Both the position numbers and the translations under genes were made by a program. A stretch of 26,481 bases of DNA, taken from IMG/VR virus record IMGVR_UViG_3300020160_003103, positions 1 to 26,481 of that record. The stretch is one strand, 5' to 3'. The notes below the pieces were generated by a model. That model did not search any database, was not told the DNA's origin, and saw only the letters and a list, made by a program, of their open reading frames with translations. This document shows, one piece after another, positions 15,012-22,467 of the stretch (position 1 is the stretch's first letter; each line of letters starts with the position of its first letter). The DNA is from a virus.

Positions 15012-17207
15012 TTATCCGACCATATTATAAATTGCTTTTACTGTTAACATAGTCATGTTATTTGGATCCTCTGAAGAGAAGTTTGGAACAGGAGCCTGAT
15101 TTGGTGAGGTTCCACTAGAAACTTGTTGAGGACCAGCACCTGCAATTAATGGTAACATAGTTATATTGCTTCTTCCTGTTGGTGAAGGTATTGATGGTGT
15201 TGCAATTGGTTTTTGTGCAATTTGTGCTGCCTCAACTTTTCCAGTAAAAGGTGCTTGAGCAGGAAAACCCATTTCGATGGGATCAATAATATTTGCTCTT
15301 GGTCTTCCAACTTCGCCCATTACTCTAGAAACTTCCCAGTGAAGATGAGGTCCTGTACTTCTTCCAGTAGATCCAACTCTTCCAATAATATTTCCTGGAG
15401 ACACAGTATCTCCAACTTTAAGTGGAGACTGTTCTATCATATGTCCATAAAAATGTTCAACGCCGTTAGAATCTTTGAATACAACATAATTTCCATATCC
15501 ACCATCAACACCTTTGTCGGTAATCACAGATTCAGAAGGAACTGTTAAACCCGTTCCTGATGGTGCAGCAATATCTCTTCCACGATGCGCTCTTCCTCTA
15601 GATGCACTATACGCAGATGCTTTCTCACCAATAGTAATCGGAGCATTTCCAGTTATTTTACTTGCATTAAGTATCGCTCTATCCCTTGCACCAGCAAAAG
15701 GACTTACATAATCTGAGGATGATGGAACAGCAGAATTTTGTGGTTGAACTTCAGTATTTAAGTTTTCAACCATTTTTTGAGAATCTTTTATAAACTTATC
15801 AATTTTATCAATAACATCACCTTGAGCTCCTTCAGGGCCCATAATGTCTTTCATTAACTTATCTTGTTCTCTTTGCGATATTGGAATATTTTTTTCATTC
15901 TCTGATATTATCTTTTTAGATATTTCTATATCTTTTAATTTAGCCTTATAGAATGGAGTGCCTTCATACCCTTTTAATTTTTTAAGTTCCTCTTCATCCT
16001 TTTTTAATTTTTGTTTTGTTTGATTTAATTGCCTTTTCATACTTTGAGTTTTGGTCATTCTAGGCAAAAGTTCTTGCTCTATCCTATTGAGTTTTTTTTC
16101 ATCTTCTTGTATTTTTTTCAAAGATTGTTCTTTTTCTTTTCCAGACATCAATTGTGCTTGTCCTTTTCTGAGAACCAAATCTTTTTTCAGTTTATAAAGT
16201 TCACTTTCGACAGCTGGAGCATCTTCACCTCCAGCAAATTTTTGCAGGTTTTTAAATATCATTTGACCGCCAACAAATGCACCAAATAAACCAAAAGCAG
16301 GAAGTAAAGTAGTTAATCCACCTAGTGCAGTTCCGAGCATACCAATTCCACCAATAACAGCGGTAGTTAACTTAAACAAAGTTGCAGCTATAGGAAGTGA
16401 TGCAATAGCAAGCAATCCTCCAAGTATCAAAGGTGCATTATCAGTAAGAAACTGTCCAAAACTATTGATTGCCTTTTCATTCTTAGGATCTTTCAACCAC
16501 TTAAATAGACCCAATACTACAGAACCAAGTAGTACATTGGTGACAAACTTTTTAATGGAATCGAAAAAATTAATTACAGGAGTTTTTAATTTCTCTTCTT
16601 CCTCTTTCTTTTTAGTAGGTTTTGATTCTAATTCAGACTCTCTTTTAGACTTCTTTTCAAGTTCTCCAGTTCTTCTTTTAGACTCTCTCGACTTTCTATC
16701 AATCTGATTTTGTTCCTTAAGTGTCTGATTGATTTGAGTAAGAGACTCTAGAATAGAAGATAAACCACTAAGAAGATCTCCTTTCAGAAAATTTAGAATA
16801 TCTTTTATAGATGGTTCTTTTTCAATCTCTACTTTTTCTTCTTCTTTTGGTAGAGGTAAAAGTTTACTTGGATCTAATTGTGCCTTTTGTGGTAAAGGTG
16901 TCCGGACATTAACAACCTTTTCAAAATTAATTTTTTGCGATTTAACTTTAAATTTTCCAGATTTTCTCTTTACTCTTTTAAATTCTTCTGTTATTAATTC
17001 GGCACTTTCAGTAGGAACATCCGCACCGGACATTCGATACTCTATTGATTTCTCTTTAAGTAAAGAAATATATTCTTCATAAGTTAAATCAAAAACATCT
17101 CCTATTCCTAAGATTGCAAGAATTCTCTCATCAATCTTTTCTTCTACTAAGTTGTCATTGTCAACCTTTACAGGAACTAATGCAGAAGATGTAGGATTAG
17201 GAACCAT
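15012..17207 (-). CDS. Tape-measure/hub-like protein with M23 peptidase domain
   Basis: 731 aa. Order: N-terminal domain (1-100), coiled coil and K/E-rich segment (about 145-208), hydrophobic helices (about 210-240 and 255-320), a long coiled coil (about 335-485), then a LytM/M23 metallopeptidase domain (about 520-645). The zinc and catalytic residues are visible: H541-x3-D545, H589 in YGHM, and HLH at 621-623. Long helical tail proteins with an M23 domain commonly act as tape measures that open the cell wall during DNA entry. It begins 11 bases inside the end of the 58-aa gene and is 2 bases before a structurally related gene. Confidence 0.77.
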   Translation of the reverse strand: MVPNPTSSALVPVKVDNDNLVEEKIDERILAILGIGDVFDLTYEEYISLLKEKSIEYRMSGADVPTESAELITEEFKRVKRKSGKFKVKSQKINFEKVVNVRTPLPQKAQLDPSKLLPLPKEEEKVEIEKEPSIKDILNFLKGDLLSGLSSILESLTQINQTLKEQNQIDRKSRESKRRTGELEKKSKRESELESKPTKKKEEEEKLKTPVINFFDSIKKFVTNVLLGSVVLGLFKWLKDPKNEKAINSFGQFLTDNAPLILGGLLAIASLPIAATLFKLTTAVIGGIGMLGTALGGLTTLLPAFGLFGAFVGGQMIFKNLQKFAGGEDAPAVESELYKLKKDLVLRKGQAQLMSGKEKEQSLKKIQEDEKKLNRIEQELLPRMTKTQSMKRQLNQTKQKLKKDEEELKKLKGYEGTPFYKAKLKDIEISKKIISENEKNIPISQREQDKLMKDIMGPEGAQGDVIDKIDKFIKDSQKMVENLNTEVQPQNSAVPSSSDYVSPFAGARDRAILNASKITGNAPITIGEKASAYSASRGRAHRGRDIAAPSGTGLTVPSESVITDKGVDGGYGNYVVFKDSNGVEHFYGHMIEQSPLKVGDTVSPGNIIGRVGSTGRSTGPHLHWEVSRVMGEVGRPRANIIDPIEMGFPAQAPFTGKVEAAQIAQKPIATPSIPSPTGRSNITMLPLIAGAGPQQVSSGTSPNQAPVPNFSSEDPNNMTMLTVKAIYNMVG

Positions 17208-17373
17208 TTTGTTGTTGTCTTAGTTTTTCTTCTTCCAGATGATTTTGGAGTAATCCAACATAAATGTCACGCTCCCACGGCATCATATTTTCAATCTCTG
17301 TTAATGAATATTTATGGAACTGCATGAGAGCAAAGTTTATTTTATAAAAATTCTCTAGATCCATATGGATCAT
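17197..17373 (-). CDS. Small baseplate-hub assembly protein (gp51-like), too short for usual calling
   Basis: 58 aa (MIHMDLENFYKINFALMQFH, then KYSLTEIENMMPWERDIYVGLL, ending QQQNGS). The helix-turn motif with M-P-WERD-x-Y is typical of small tail or baseplate assembly chaperones encoded just after gp26-type proteins; T4 gp51 is the assembly factor of the same cluster but is much longer, so the name is tentative. It starts 2 bases after the gp26 stop (an alternative ATG is at 17364) and overlaps the M23 gene start by 11 bases, which argues for translational coupling. Confidence 0.65.
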   Translation of the reverse strand: MIHMDLENFYKINFALMQFHKYSLTEIENMMPWERDIYVGLLQNHLEEEKLRQQQNGS

Positions 17374-17375
17374 AC

Positions 17376-18095
17376 CTAACCGAAAAAACTTGATAACCCT
17401 TCTAGTACGACTGTGCTTTCTACTTTTGTTTTTGGATTAGTGAATGTAATTTCATGAGAAAGTTTGGGCATAGTCTCAAAAAACTTTTCAATCTGCTTGA
17501 ATTGAAGACTATTCATTTGCTCAAGAAAATCCACTAGTTCTTTCTGCGTAACATCAGATGCAACCCAAACTTCTTCTTCATTATAAATTTTATCAATGCA
17601 TGAAGCTATAAGATTAAATGATTGATCTAAAGTGTTATCATCAGAAAAATTAAAATTATTTTTTATAAATTGCTCAAGTGATGGATATTTCATTTCCATC
17701 ATCAATGAATCATCCAACTTAATTTTATTAGTATGATCAGGATTCTTTTGGACTTTTATTTCATCAACATTAATAATAACAGGGACAGAAGTTTCTCCAT
17801 CATCAGGAGCAATAAGATTTACTTCTATTTCTTCACCAACAGACTTAGCACGAATATTTAAAAATAGATACTCAATATCAAAAGTTGGAAGTGTATCAAC
17901 CTTAATATTTTTTGCTTGAATACAATTTTTTAAAACTGCTTTAATTGCATTCGTAATTTCTTTTGTATCTTCACTCTCAAGTGCTAACACTAAAAGTTTT
18001 TCTTCTTTTACTAAGAATGGTCTATATTTAATTTTTTGTTTCGTAGACGGCAACTCAAGTTCATAAGTAGGAGTCGCAATTGTAGGTAAAGGCAT
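17376..18095 (-). CDS. gp26: gp26-like baseplate hub protein (T4_baseplate family)
   Basis: 239 aa. The N-terminus (PTYELELPSTKQKIKYRPFLVKEEKLLVLA, then L-x-x-C in an AIKAVLKNCI helix) followed by LPTFDIEYLFLNIRAKSVGE is the core signature of the T4 gp26/T4_baseplate family. The C-terminus (FLEQMNSLQFKQIEKFFETMPKL) and the beta hairpin with a GLSSFF end are also characteristic. Family members act during assembly of the hub. It follows the gp54-like gene after 36 bases and has its own late promoter that overlaps that gene's stop codons. Confidence 0.88.
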   Translation of the reverse strand: MPLPTIATPTYELELPSTKQKIKYRPFLVKEEKLLVLALESEDTKEITNAIKAVLKNCIQAKNIKVDTLPTFDIEYLFLNIRAKSVGEEIEVNLIAPDDGETSVPVIINVDEIKVQKNPDHTNKIKLDDSLMMEMKYPSLEQFIKNNFNFSDDNTLDQSFNLIASCIDKIYNEEEVWVASDVTQKELVDFLEQMNSLQFKQIEKFFETMPKLSHEITFTNPKTKVESTVVLEGLSSFFG

Positions 18096-18125
18096 AATCT
18101 TTTATGATAAAGATCTCAGATATTT

Positions 18126-18133
18126 TATTTATT
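18126..18133 (-). promoter_or_regulatory. T4-type late promoter (AATAAATA) for gp26
   Basis: AATAAATA on the minus strand overlaps the tandem TAA stops of the gp54-like gene. The predicted start near 18120 leaves a 25-base leader before the gp26 ATG, the same spacing as for gp4 and the giant virion gene. Confidence 0.6.
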
Positions 18134-19013
18134 ATGCTATGCCGCGAGTAAAATTAGTTGCATCTTGTCTTATATCGCCAGGTCCTTGAATTTGTTGACT
18201 AGGAAGAGGTCCACGAATAATTCCATTATTATAGTACTCATTAGTCAATGTTGTTGATAATCTTTGTGTATTAAATGTAGGAGTAGGAGTAGGTCCATTA
18301 AACACTGTAGTTCCTTGAGGAGATTTTACTTCTGGAACTCCAGGAGCATTAAAATTTACTAACGAGGATGCAGATGCTGCTGAACTTCTTTCAACAACAT
18401 ATCTAATGTATGAGAAAGAAACACTACATTTTAAGAGTTGACTCTGATCATACGAAACTGGAACTGCAATGATATTAGTTGGAAATGCATAAACAAAAGT
18501 ATAATCAAGAGTCACAGCAGGTATTCTAGATTGCTGAGAGTGCTGATCTTTTTCAAACTTAGTAAGATACATATTGATCTTATAGTCATTTGGATATGCC
18601 ATCCTATGATGAACATAAGGACTCTTGAAATCAGCTCTTGAGAATACGCTTCCAACTCCACTGATAAAGTCAATCCAACTTTCAAAAAAATCAACTACTT
18701 TATAATTTCTATCAACATAAAAAGTCAAGTCTAAAGTTTCATCATACATTCTTCTATATGCCATCTTTTCAGTTACACCATGATAATCATTTGTAACATC
18801 ATGAGTTGCTAAAGAAGATCCTGGTAAGGAAGCTTCGCTACAAAGTAATGATATATTATCGATGTCAATAGAAGTTATTCCTCTTCTAGATATAAAAGAA
18901 GATACTCCAGAAGGGACTGGTATAGTTACTCTATAGAGAGAAGTTTGTGCAATATTTAATAGTCTGGACTTAATATCACTTACTCTTAAGTTTTCTGGAC
19001 GAACTCCCGCCAT
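18132..19013 (-). CDS. gp54-like baseplate/tail-tube initiator protein
   Basis: 293 aa. The region ISLLCSEASLPGSSLATHDV, then AYRRMYDETLDLTFYVDRNYKVVDFFESWIDFISG and YPNDYKINMYLTKF is the tube-protein fold shared by T4 gp54 and gp19. SYDQSQLLKCSVSFSYIRYVVE ends the conserved core, and a proline- and threonine-rich tail follows (about 225-293). Since gp48 is the divergently transcribed neighbour and gp26 follows, gp54 (tube initiator on the baseplate) is favoured over the major tube protein gp19. No exact late promoter is seen upstream; a TATATAAA string at about 19028-19035 is the nearest match. Confidence 0.72.
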   Translation of the reverse strand: MAGVRPENLRVSDIKSRLLNIAQTSLYRVTIPVPSGVSSFISRRGITSIDIDNISLLCSEASLPGSSLATHDVTNDYHGVTEKMAYRRMYDETLDLTFYVDRNYKVVDFFESWIDFISGVGSVFSRADFKSPYVHHRMAYPNDYKINMYLTKFEKDQHSQQSRIPAVTLDYTFVYAFPTNIIAVPVSYDQSQLLKCSVSFSYIRYVVERSSAASASSLVNFNAPGVPEVKSPQGTTVFNGPTPTPTFNTQRLSTTLTNEYYNNGIIRGPLPSQQIQGPGDIRQDATNFTRGIA

Positions 19014-19080
19014 CTATAAGTACTCTAAGTTTATATATTATGTAGACGAGAAAGAGAAAGAAAATGTCTTCAATTCCACC

Positions 19081-19088
19081 TATAAATA
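19081..19088 (+). promoter_or_regulatory. T4-type late promoter (TATAAATA) for gp48-gp53
   Basis: A perfect TATAAATA with a C before it (CTATAAATACATA). The predicted start near 19094 gives an unusually long leader, about 80 bases, which contains the strong ribosome binding site. It lies in the 160-base divergent gap between the gp54-like gene and gp48; apart from these signals I see nothing else there. Confidence 0.68.
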
Positions 19089-19159
19089 CATAATAAAGAT
19101 CTTATAGTTTAATGCTTTTAGAAGTAGTAAAACAAAAAAGTTTTAATTTCCTTGTGAAT

Positions 19160-19166
19160 AAGGAGG
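19160..19166 (+). promoter_or_regulatory. Strong ribosome binding site for gp48
   Basis: AAGGAGG ends 7 bases before the ATG at 19174. It is among the best Shine-Dalgarno sequences in the window, where many genes have none. Confidence 0.85.
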
Positions 19167-19173
19167 ATTTCTA

Positions 19174-20331
19174 ATGGCAAAAAGTACTCCATTTGTGATA
19201 GATCAAGGTTATTATACTTCTGAAGAAAGAACACCGGGGACAGGAAATCTTACAATATCAGAATATACATCAAACTCAGATCAAGCTGTAGTAAATTATA
19301 CTACTAATACTTTCAGGCAAATTAATGGGTCTACAAATTTCATGAAAAGTTTGGCAGATCCAAATGTAAAGAAGACAATATTAAATTCCACTGGAAATAT
19401 AGAAACTGCATTTGATCCAAACGTCGAACTTTCTGGAGCATCTGTAGCAACAAACACTGATGCAAATGGATCTTCAACATCACCAAGCACCACTAATGTA
19501 AATTTTAGATATCCACTCCAATCAAACGGTGGATATGATTATTTACTAATATCTGCATATGAATATGAACCATTAACTACAGAACAAATACAATCATTTA
19601 CTCTTCCAGAAGCAGAAGAAAGAATACTTAACAAAAAAGCAATTGGATCAGTAGCATTACCAATGCATCCAGGAATTAGTGATTCAAATTCTGTAGACTG
19701 GGGCGCAGATCAATTAAATCCAATACAAGTAGCAGGAGCAGGTCTTGCAGGAGGATTGATTGAAAATCTAAGCAATGCAGATATCGGAGCTGCGGCTCAA
19801 CAGTTCGTAAGTCAATTAAAAAGTGCAGCAACAGCAGGTTTAGGAGATATTGAAAAACAAGATATTATCAGTTACTTTGCAGGTCAAGCCGTAGGTGCTA
19901 ATCTACTAGGAAGAACAGGAAAAGTTATTAATAATAATCTCGAACTTCTTTTCAGAGGACCTCAATTAAGAAGTTTTAATTATAACTTTAAGTTTACTCC
20001 TAGAGATTCTGCAGAGGCAAAAGAAATTAAAAATATTATTCTTTTCTTCAAAACTCAAATGGCAGTAAAGAGAAGTGCTGGAAGTCTATTCTTAAAAACT
20101 CCAAATGTATTTAAACTAAAATACATTTATTCTCAAGGAGATCAGCATCCATTCTTGAATGCTATTAAACTTTGTGCTCTCACAAACTTTAATGTTGATT
20201 ACACTCCAGAAGGATCTTACATGACATATGGAGATGGATCAATGACTTCCTATAATGTCACTATGCAATTCTCAGAACTAAATCCAATTTATGCTGATGA
20301 TTACGATAAAATTGGAGGAACTGGATACTAA
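19174..20331 (+). CDS. gp48: gp48-like baseplate tail-tube cap protein
   Basis: 385 aa. The C-terminal third has FRGPQLRSFNYNFKFTPRDSAEAKEIKNIILFFK, corresponding to the T4 gp48 KVFTWDLTPRSTEDLMAIINIY segment, followed by INALCALTNFNVDYTPEGS-like beta strands that fit the tube fold. The N-terminal third is low-complexity (T/N/S-rich) and a glycine/alanine-rich helix (AGAGLAGGLIENL) precedes the tube domain. gp48 caps the dome of the baseplate and nucleates the tube. It is followed by gp53 after 2 bases and shares its late promoter. Confidence 0.8.
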   Translation: MAKSTPFVIDQGYYTSEERTPGTGNLTISEYTSNSDQAVVNYTTNTFRQINGSTNFMKSLADPNVKKTILNSTGNIETAFDPNVELSGASVATNTDANGSSTSPSTTNVNFRYPLQSNGGYDYLLISAYEYEPLTTEQIQSFTLPEAEERILNKKAIGSVALPMHPGISDSNSVDWGADQLNPIQVAGAGLAGGLIENLSNADIGAAAQQFVSQLKSAATAGLGDIEKQDIISYFAGQAVGANLLGRTGKVINNNLELLFRGPQLRSFNYNFKFTPRDSAEAKEIKNIILFFKTQMAVKRSAGSLFLKTPNVFKLKYIYSQGDQHPFLNAIKLCALTNFNVDYTPEGSYMTYGDGSMTSYNVTMQFSELNPIYADDYDKIGGTGY

Positions 20332-20333
20332 AA

Positions 20334-21353
20334 ATGGCTAAACCATACTTCAGACAAGTACCTAATTTTTCATACGTCAATCGTAATCTGGATGCACGGA
20401 TATCAGATTATACTGATGTAAAGAATCTATTCAAAAGAGGAAAACTCAGAGAAGACATCTTTGGAAACCTTGCATTCTTCACAAAATACAAAATTGTAGG
20501 TGATGAGAGACCTGATAATGTTGCAAACAAAATTTATGAAGATTCGACTTTAGATTGGGTAGTTCTCCTATCAAATAACATCCTAAATGTACAATCTGAG
20601 TGGCCATTGTCACAAGCATCTTTTGATAAGATTATGCTTGAAAAATATGGTTCATATGAAAATCTATATTCAGGTATTCATCATTATCAGACTCAAAGAC
20701 TTTCAGATTCGAACGGTATTACCTTAATACCAGAAGGTCTTAGAATGCCAAATCAATGGAAAACAAATGGTAACTTTGTTGAAATCAATAACTCTAAGAT
20801 CAGTCAAATATTTTCTGGTAATGGTCAGACTTCTTCAACTACAGTAACTGTTACCATGAATAATGGTATTCAAGGATTACAAGTTGGTTCAGAAGTCACA
20901 ATCAATAACATATCAGAAATAGCATACAATGGTCGATACAGAGTAACATCAGTCTATATTCCTTTCGATGATGGATCTGCAAGATCATTTACATATGAAT
21001 TGCCTTCTACTCCAACTGTTGCAAGTCCAACAATGAGTACAAGTCAGCAAGAGGAAGCACTTTTTACTATTGAAAACGGACAATTCACAGGAAACTCATA
21101 CTACTATGAGTATTATGATTCTAATTTAGGATCTTTGGTACAAGTTCCATCAACTTCCTTCTTGGTTCCAGTTACAAATTATGAATATGAATCTAAAATT
21201 GAAGATAACAAGAGAAACATATATGTACTTAAACCAAGATACCTAAATGTGGTCTTCAATGATCTTGAAGATCTAATGCCATACAAAAAAGGTGGAAATC
21301 AATTTGTAAGTTCCACCTTAAAGAAAGGAGACAATATTAGATTGTTTGAGTGA
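20334..21353 (+). CDS. gp53: gp53-like baseplate wedge protein with inserted repeat module
   Basis: 339 aa against 196 in T4. Residues 20-125 align with T4 gp53: ISDYTDVKNLFKRGKLREDI, YKIVGDERPDNVANKIYEDSTLDWVVLLSNNI, WPLSQASFDKIMLEKYGSYENL and HHYQT. Residues about 163-238 are an inserted beta module (TVTVTMNNGIQGLQVGSEVTI, AYNGRYRVTSV) of the type repeated in the giant virion protein at 1-4418. Residues 278-310 (VTNYEYESKIEDNKRNIYVLKPRY) resume gp53. gp53 helps join wedges to the hub. Its stop codon abuts the gp32 stop on the other strand. Confidence 0.85.
   Translation: MAKPYFRQVPNFSYVNRNLDARISDYTDVKNLFKRGKLREDIFGNLAFFTKYKIVGDERPDNVANKIYEDSTLDWVVLLSNNILNVQSEWPLSQASFDKIMLEKYGSYENLYSGIHHYQTQRLSDSNGITLIPEGLRMPNQWKTNGNFVEINNSKISQIFSGNGQTSSTTVTVTMNNGIQGLQVGSEVTINNISEIAYNGRYRVTSVYIPFDDGSARSFTYELPSTPTVASPTMSTSQQEEALFTIENGQFTGNSYYYEYYDSNLGSLVQVPSTSFLVPVTNYEYESKIEDNKRNIYVLKPRYLNVVFNDLEDLMPYKKGGNQFVSSTLKKGDNIRLFE
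21285..21319 (-). terminator. Rho-independent terminator for gp32, inside the gp53 coding region
   Basis: Minus strand: a 9-bp perfect stem (AAGGTGGAA / TTCCACCTT) with a 13-base loop, followed directly by a run of six T that partly overlaps the stem. It is 35 bases downstream of the gp32 stop, inside codons about 318-328 of gp53 on the other strand. The gap between the two genes is zero, so no intergenic terminator is possible. Confidence 0.7.
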
Positions 21354-22325
21354 TCAATCGTCTACCAATTTCTGGAAATACGAAAGGGCATCATCTTCAT
21401 CTTCATCGTTCGAAGAAAGATTGTCAATTTCCTTTTTAAGATTTTCAGGAACAGGAGCAGCACTCTTACTCTTACGATAAGACTCTTCAAGTTCTTGCAT
21501 CACATTCTCTTCACGAGATTGACGAGGAACATAAGATTCATACTCTTCTTCTTCATCAGCAGATGCAGATTTTGGTGCTACTTTACCAACACCCAGAACA
21601 TAGTTCAAACGCTTTTCAAGTTCATCATAAGACTTGAACTGATCTGGAGCAACAATTGCAGATAGTGAATATTGTTTTTTCCAGACTGCTTCCAGAGCAT
21701 CGTCATCTTCTAGTAAAGGTGAAACTGGAGCAAAATCCGATTTGTCGTAATTCCAGTATCCATCTTTTTTGACTAGTTTCAGACGGAAGTTAGCACCCTG
21801 CCAGAAATCAAAAGGATTGATGGGAGTTTCATCTTCAAACTCAGGTTGCATAGATTCCATGATCTTATCAAAGATCTTCTTACCATACTTAAACAAAAAG
21901 ACTTTACCTTCATTTTCAGGATTTGTAGGATCCTTTACAACATAGATATTACTGTAGTAAGACAGTTTACGCTTCTGCTTACGAACAGTTTCTTTATCTG
22001 CATCATGACCGCTGTTCCAGAGTTCACGATTGTGTTCTGAAACAGGGTCTTTCTGACCAATTGTAGTCAGAGAGTTTTCAATATACCATCCACCAGGACC
22101 TTGGAATCCATGAGAAAACATTTTAATCCAAGGAATATCTTCACCTTCTGGTGCAGGAAGGAAACGGATCACTGCAGATCCTACACCATCTTTACCCATT
22201 GTTGGTTTCCAGAAACGATCATCTCCAGCACTGGAACCGTTACTATTCATTTTTTCAACTTCTTTCACCAACTTTTCAGTGAGAGAACCAAGTTTAGACT
22301 GTTTTTTGAGAGATTCGAAAGACAT
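21354..22325 (-). CDS. gp32: gp32 single-stranded DNA-binding protein
   Basis: 323 aa. N-terminal basic LAST-like segment (SLKKQSKLGSL), core OB fold (WKPTMGKDGVGSAVIRFLPAPE, YYSNIYVVKDPTNPENEGKVFLFKYGKKIFDKI, INPFDFWQGANFRLKLVKK), then an acidic C-terminal tail (SSNDEDEDDALSYF) that binds partner proteins. T4 gp32 coordinates zinc with cysteines in the core; this protein has no cysteine at all. I start at the ATG at 22325; an upstream in-frame TTG overlaps the -35 of the gp32 promoter, so the longer form would not be transcribed. It has no Shine-Dalgarno but a structured leader. It binds ssDNA and would load the helicase with gp59. Confidence 0.93.
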   Translation of the reverse strand: MSFESLKKQSKLGSLTEKLVKEVEKMNSNGSSAGDDRFWKPTMGKDGVGSAVIRFLPAPEGEDIPWIKMFSHGFQGPGGWYIENSLTTIGQKDPVSEHNRELWNSGHDADKETVRKQKRKLSYYSNIYVVKDPTNPENEGKVFLFKYGKKIFDKIMESMQPEFEDETPINPFDFWQGANFRLKLVKKDGYWNYDKSDFAPVSPLLEDDDALEAVWKKQYSLSAIVAPDQFKSYDELEKRLNYVLGVGKVAPKSASADEEEEYESYVPRQSREENVMQELEESYRKSKSAAPVPENLKKEIDNLSSNDEDEDDALSYFQKLVDD

Positions 22326-22392
22326 TTGATTTTTTCGTATTTGGCTTGTGAGCAACTTTATCACTCTAGGTGAAGGGATGCTAAGCCCGAAT
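22326..22392 (-). promoter_or_regulatory. Structured leader of gp32
   Basis: The 67-base leader can form a stem GGCTT+AGCA (22379-22387) with TGCT+AAGCC (22343-22354, 3-base bulge), enclosing a TCAC-CTAGA-GTGA hairpin (22361-22373), and is then A-rich up to the ATG. T4 gp32 represses its own translation by binding cooperatively from a folded leader over an unstructured AU-rich start region; this layout is similar. The actual binding is inferred. Confidence 0.4.
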
Positions 22393-22398
22393 GATCTT

Positions 22399-22427
22399 AT
22401 TCTACCAGTTTTCCCTTGTCTTGTCAA
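22399..22427 (-). promoter_or_regulatory. Sigma70-type early promoter of gp32
   Basis: TTGACA, 17-base spacer, TAGAAT, preceded by C as in most of the set. The predicted start is near 22392, giving a 67-base leader. It is back to back with the late promoter of gp4, with only two bases between. Confidence 0.75.
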
Positions 22428-22429
22428 GC

Positions 22430-22437
22430 GATAAATA
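22430..22437 (+). promoter_or_regulatory. T4-type late promoter (GATAAATA) for gp4
   Basis: GATAAATA; predicted start near 22443, leader 25 bases, with AGAGG before the ATG at 22468. It drives gp4 and the downstream small gene. Confidence 0.7.
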
Positions 22438-22467
22438 TTTTTACTTATATATTAGAGGTTGGAAAAA

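Noticed and set aside
13042-17000. Plus-strand open frames of 60-160 codons opposite the hub genes
   Set aside because: They are low-complexity shadows of the minus-strand genes (S/F/L-rich) without ribosome binding sites or promoters.
17309-17316. CATAAATA inside the 58-aa gene
   Set aside because: The following gene starts about 100 bases on and overlaps its neighbour, so no separate late start is needed.
19028-19035. TATATAAA upstream of the gp54-like gene as a late promoter
   Set aside because: It is off consensus and would give a leader of under 10 bases; the real promoter was not found.
22326-22427. Longer gp32 form from a TTG at 22427
   Set aside because: The TTG is the -35 TTGACA of the gp32 promoter and thus upstream of the transcript; the ATG at 22325 begins the family N-terminus.
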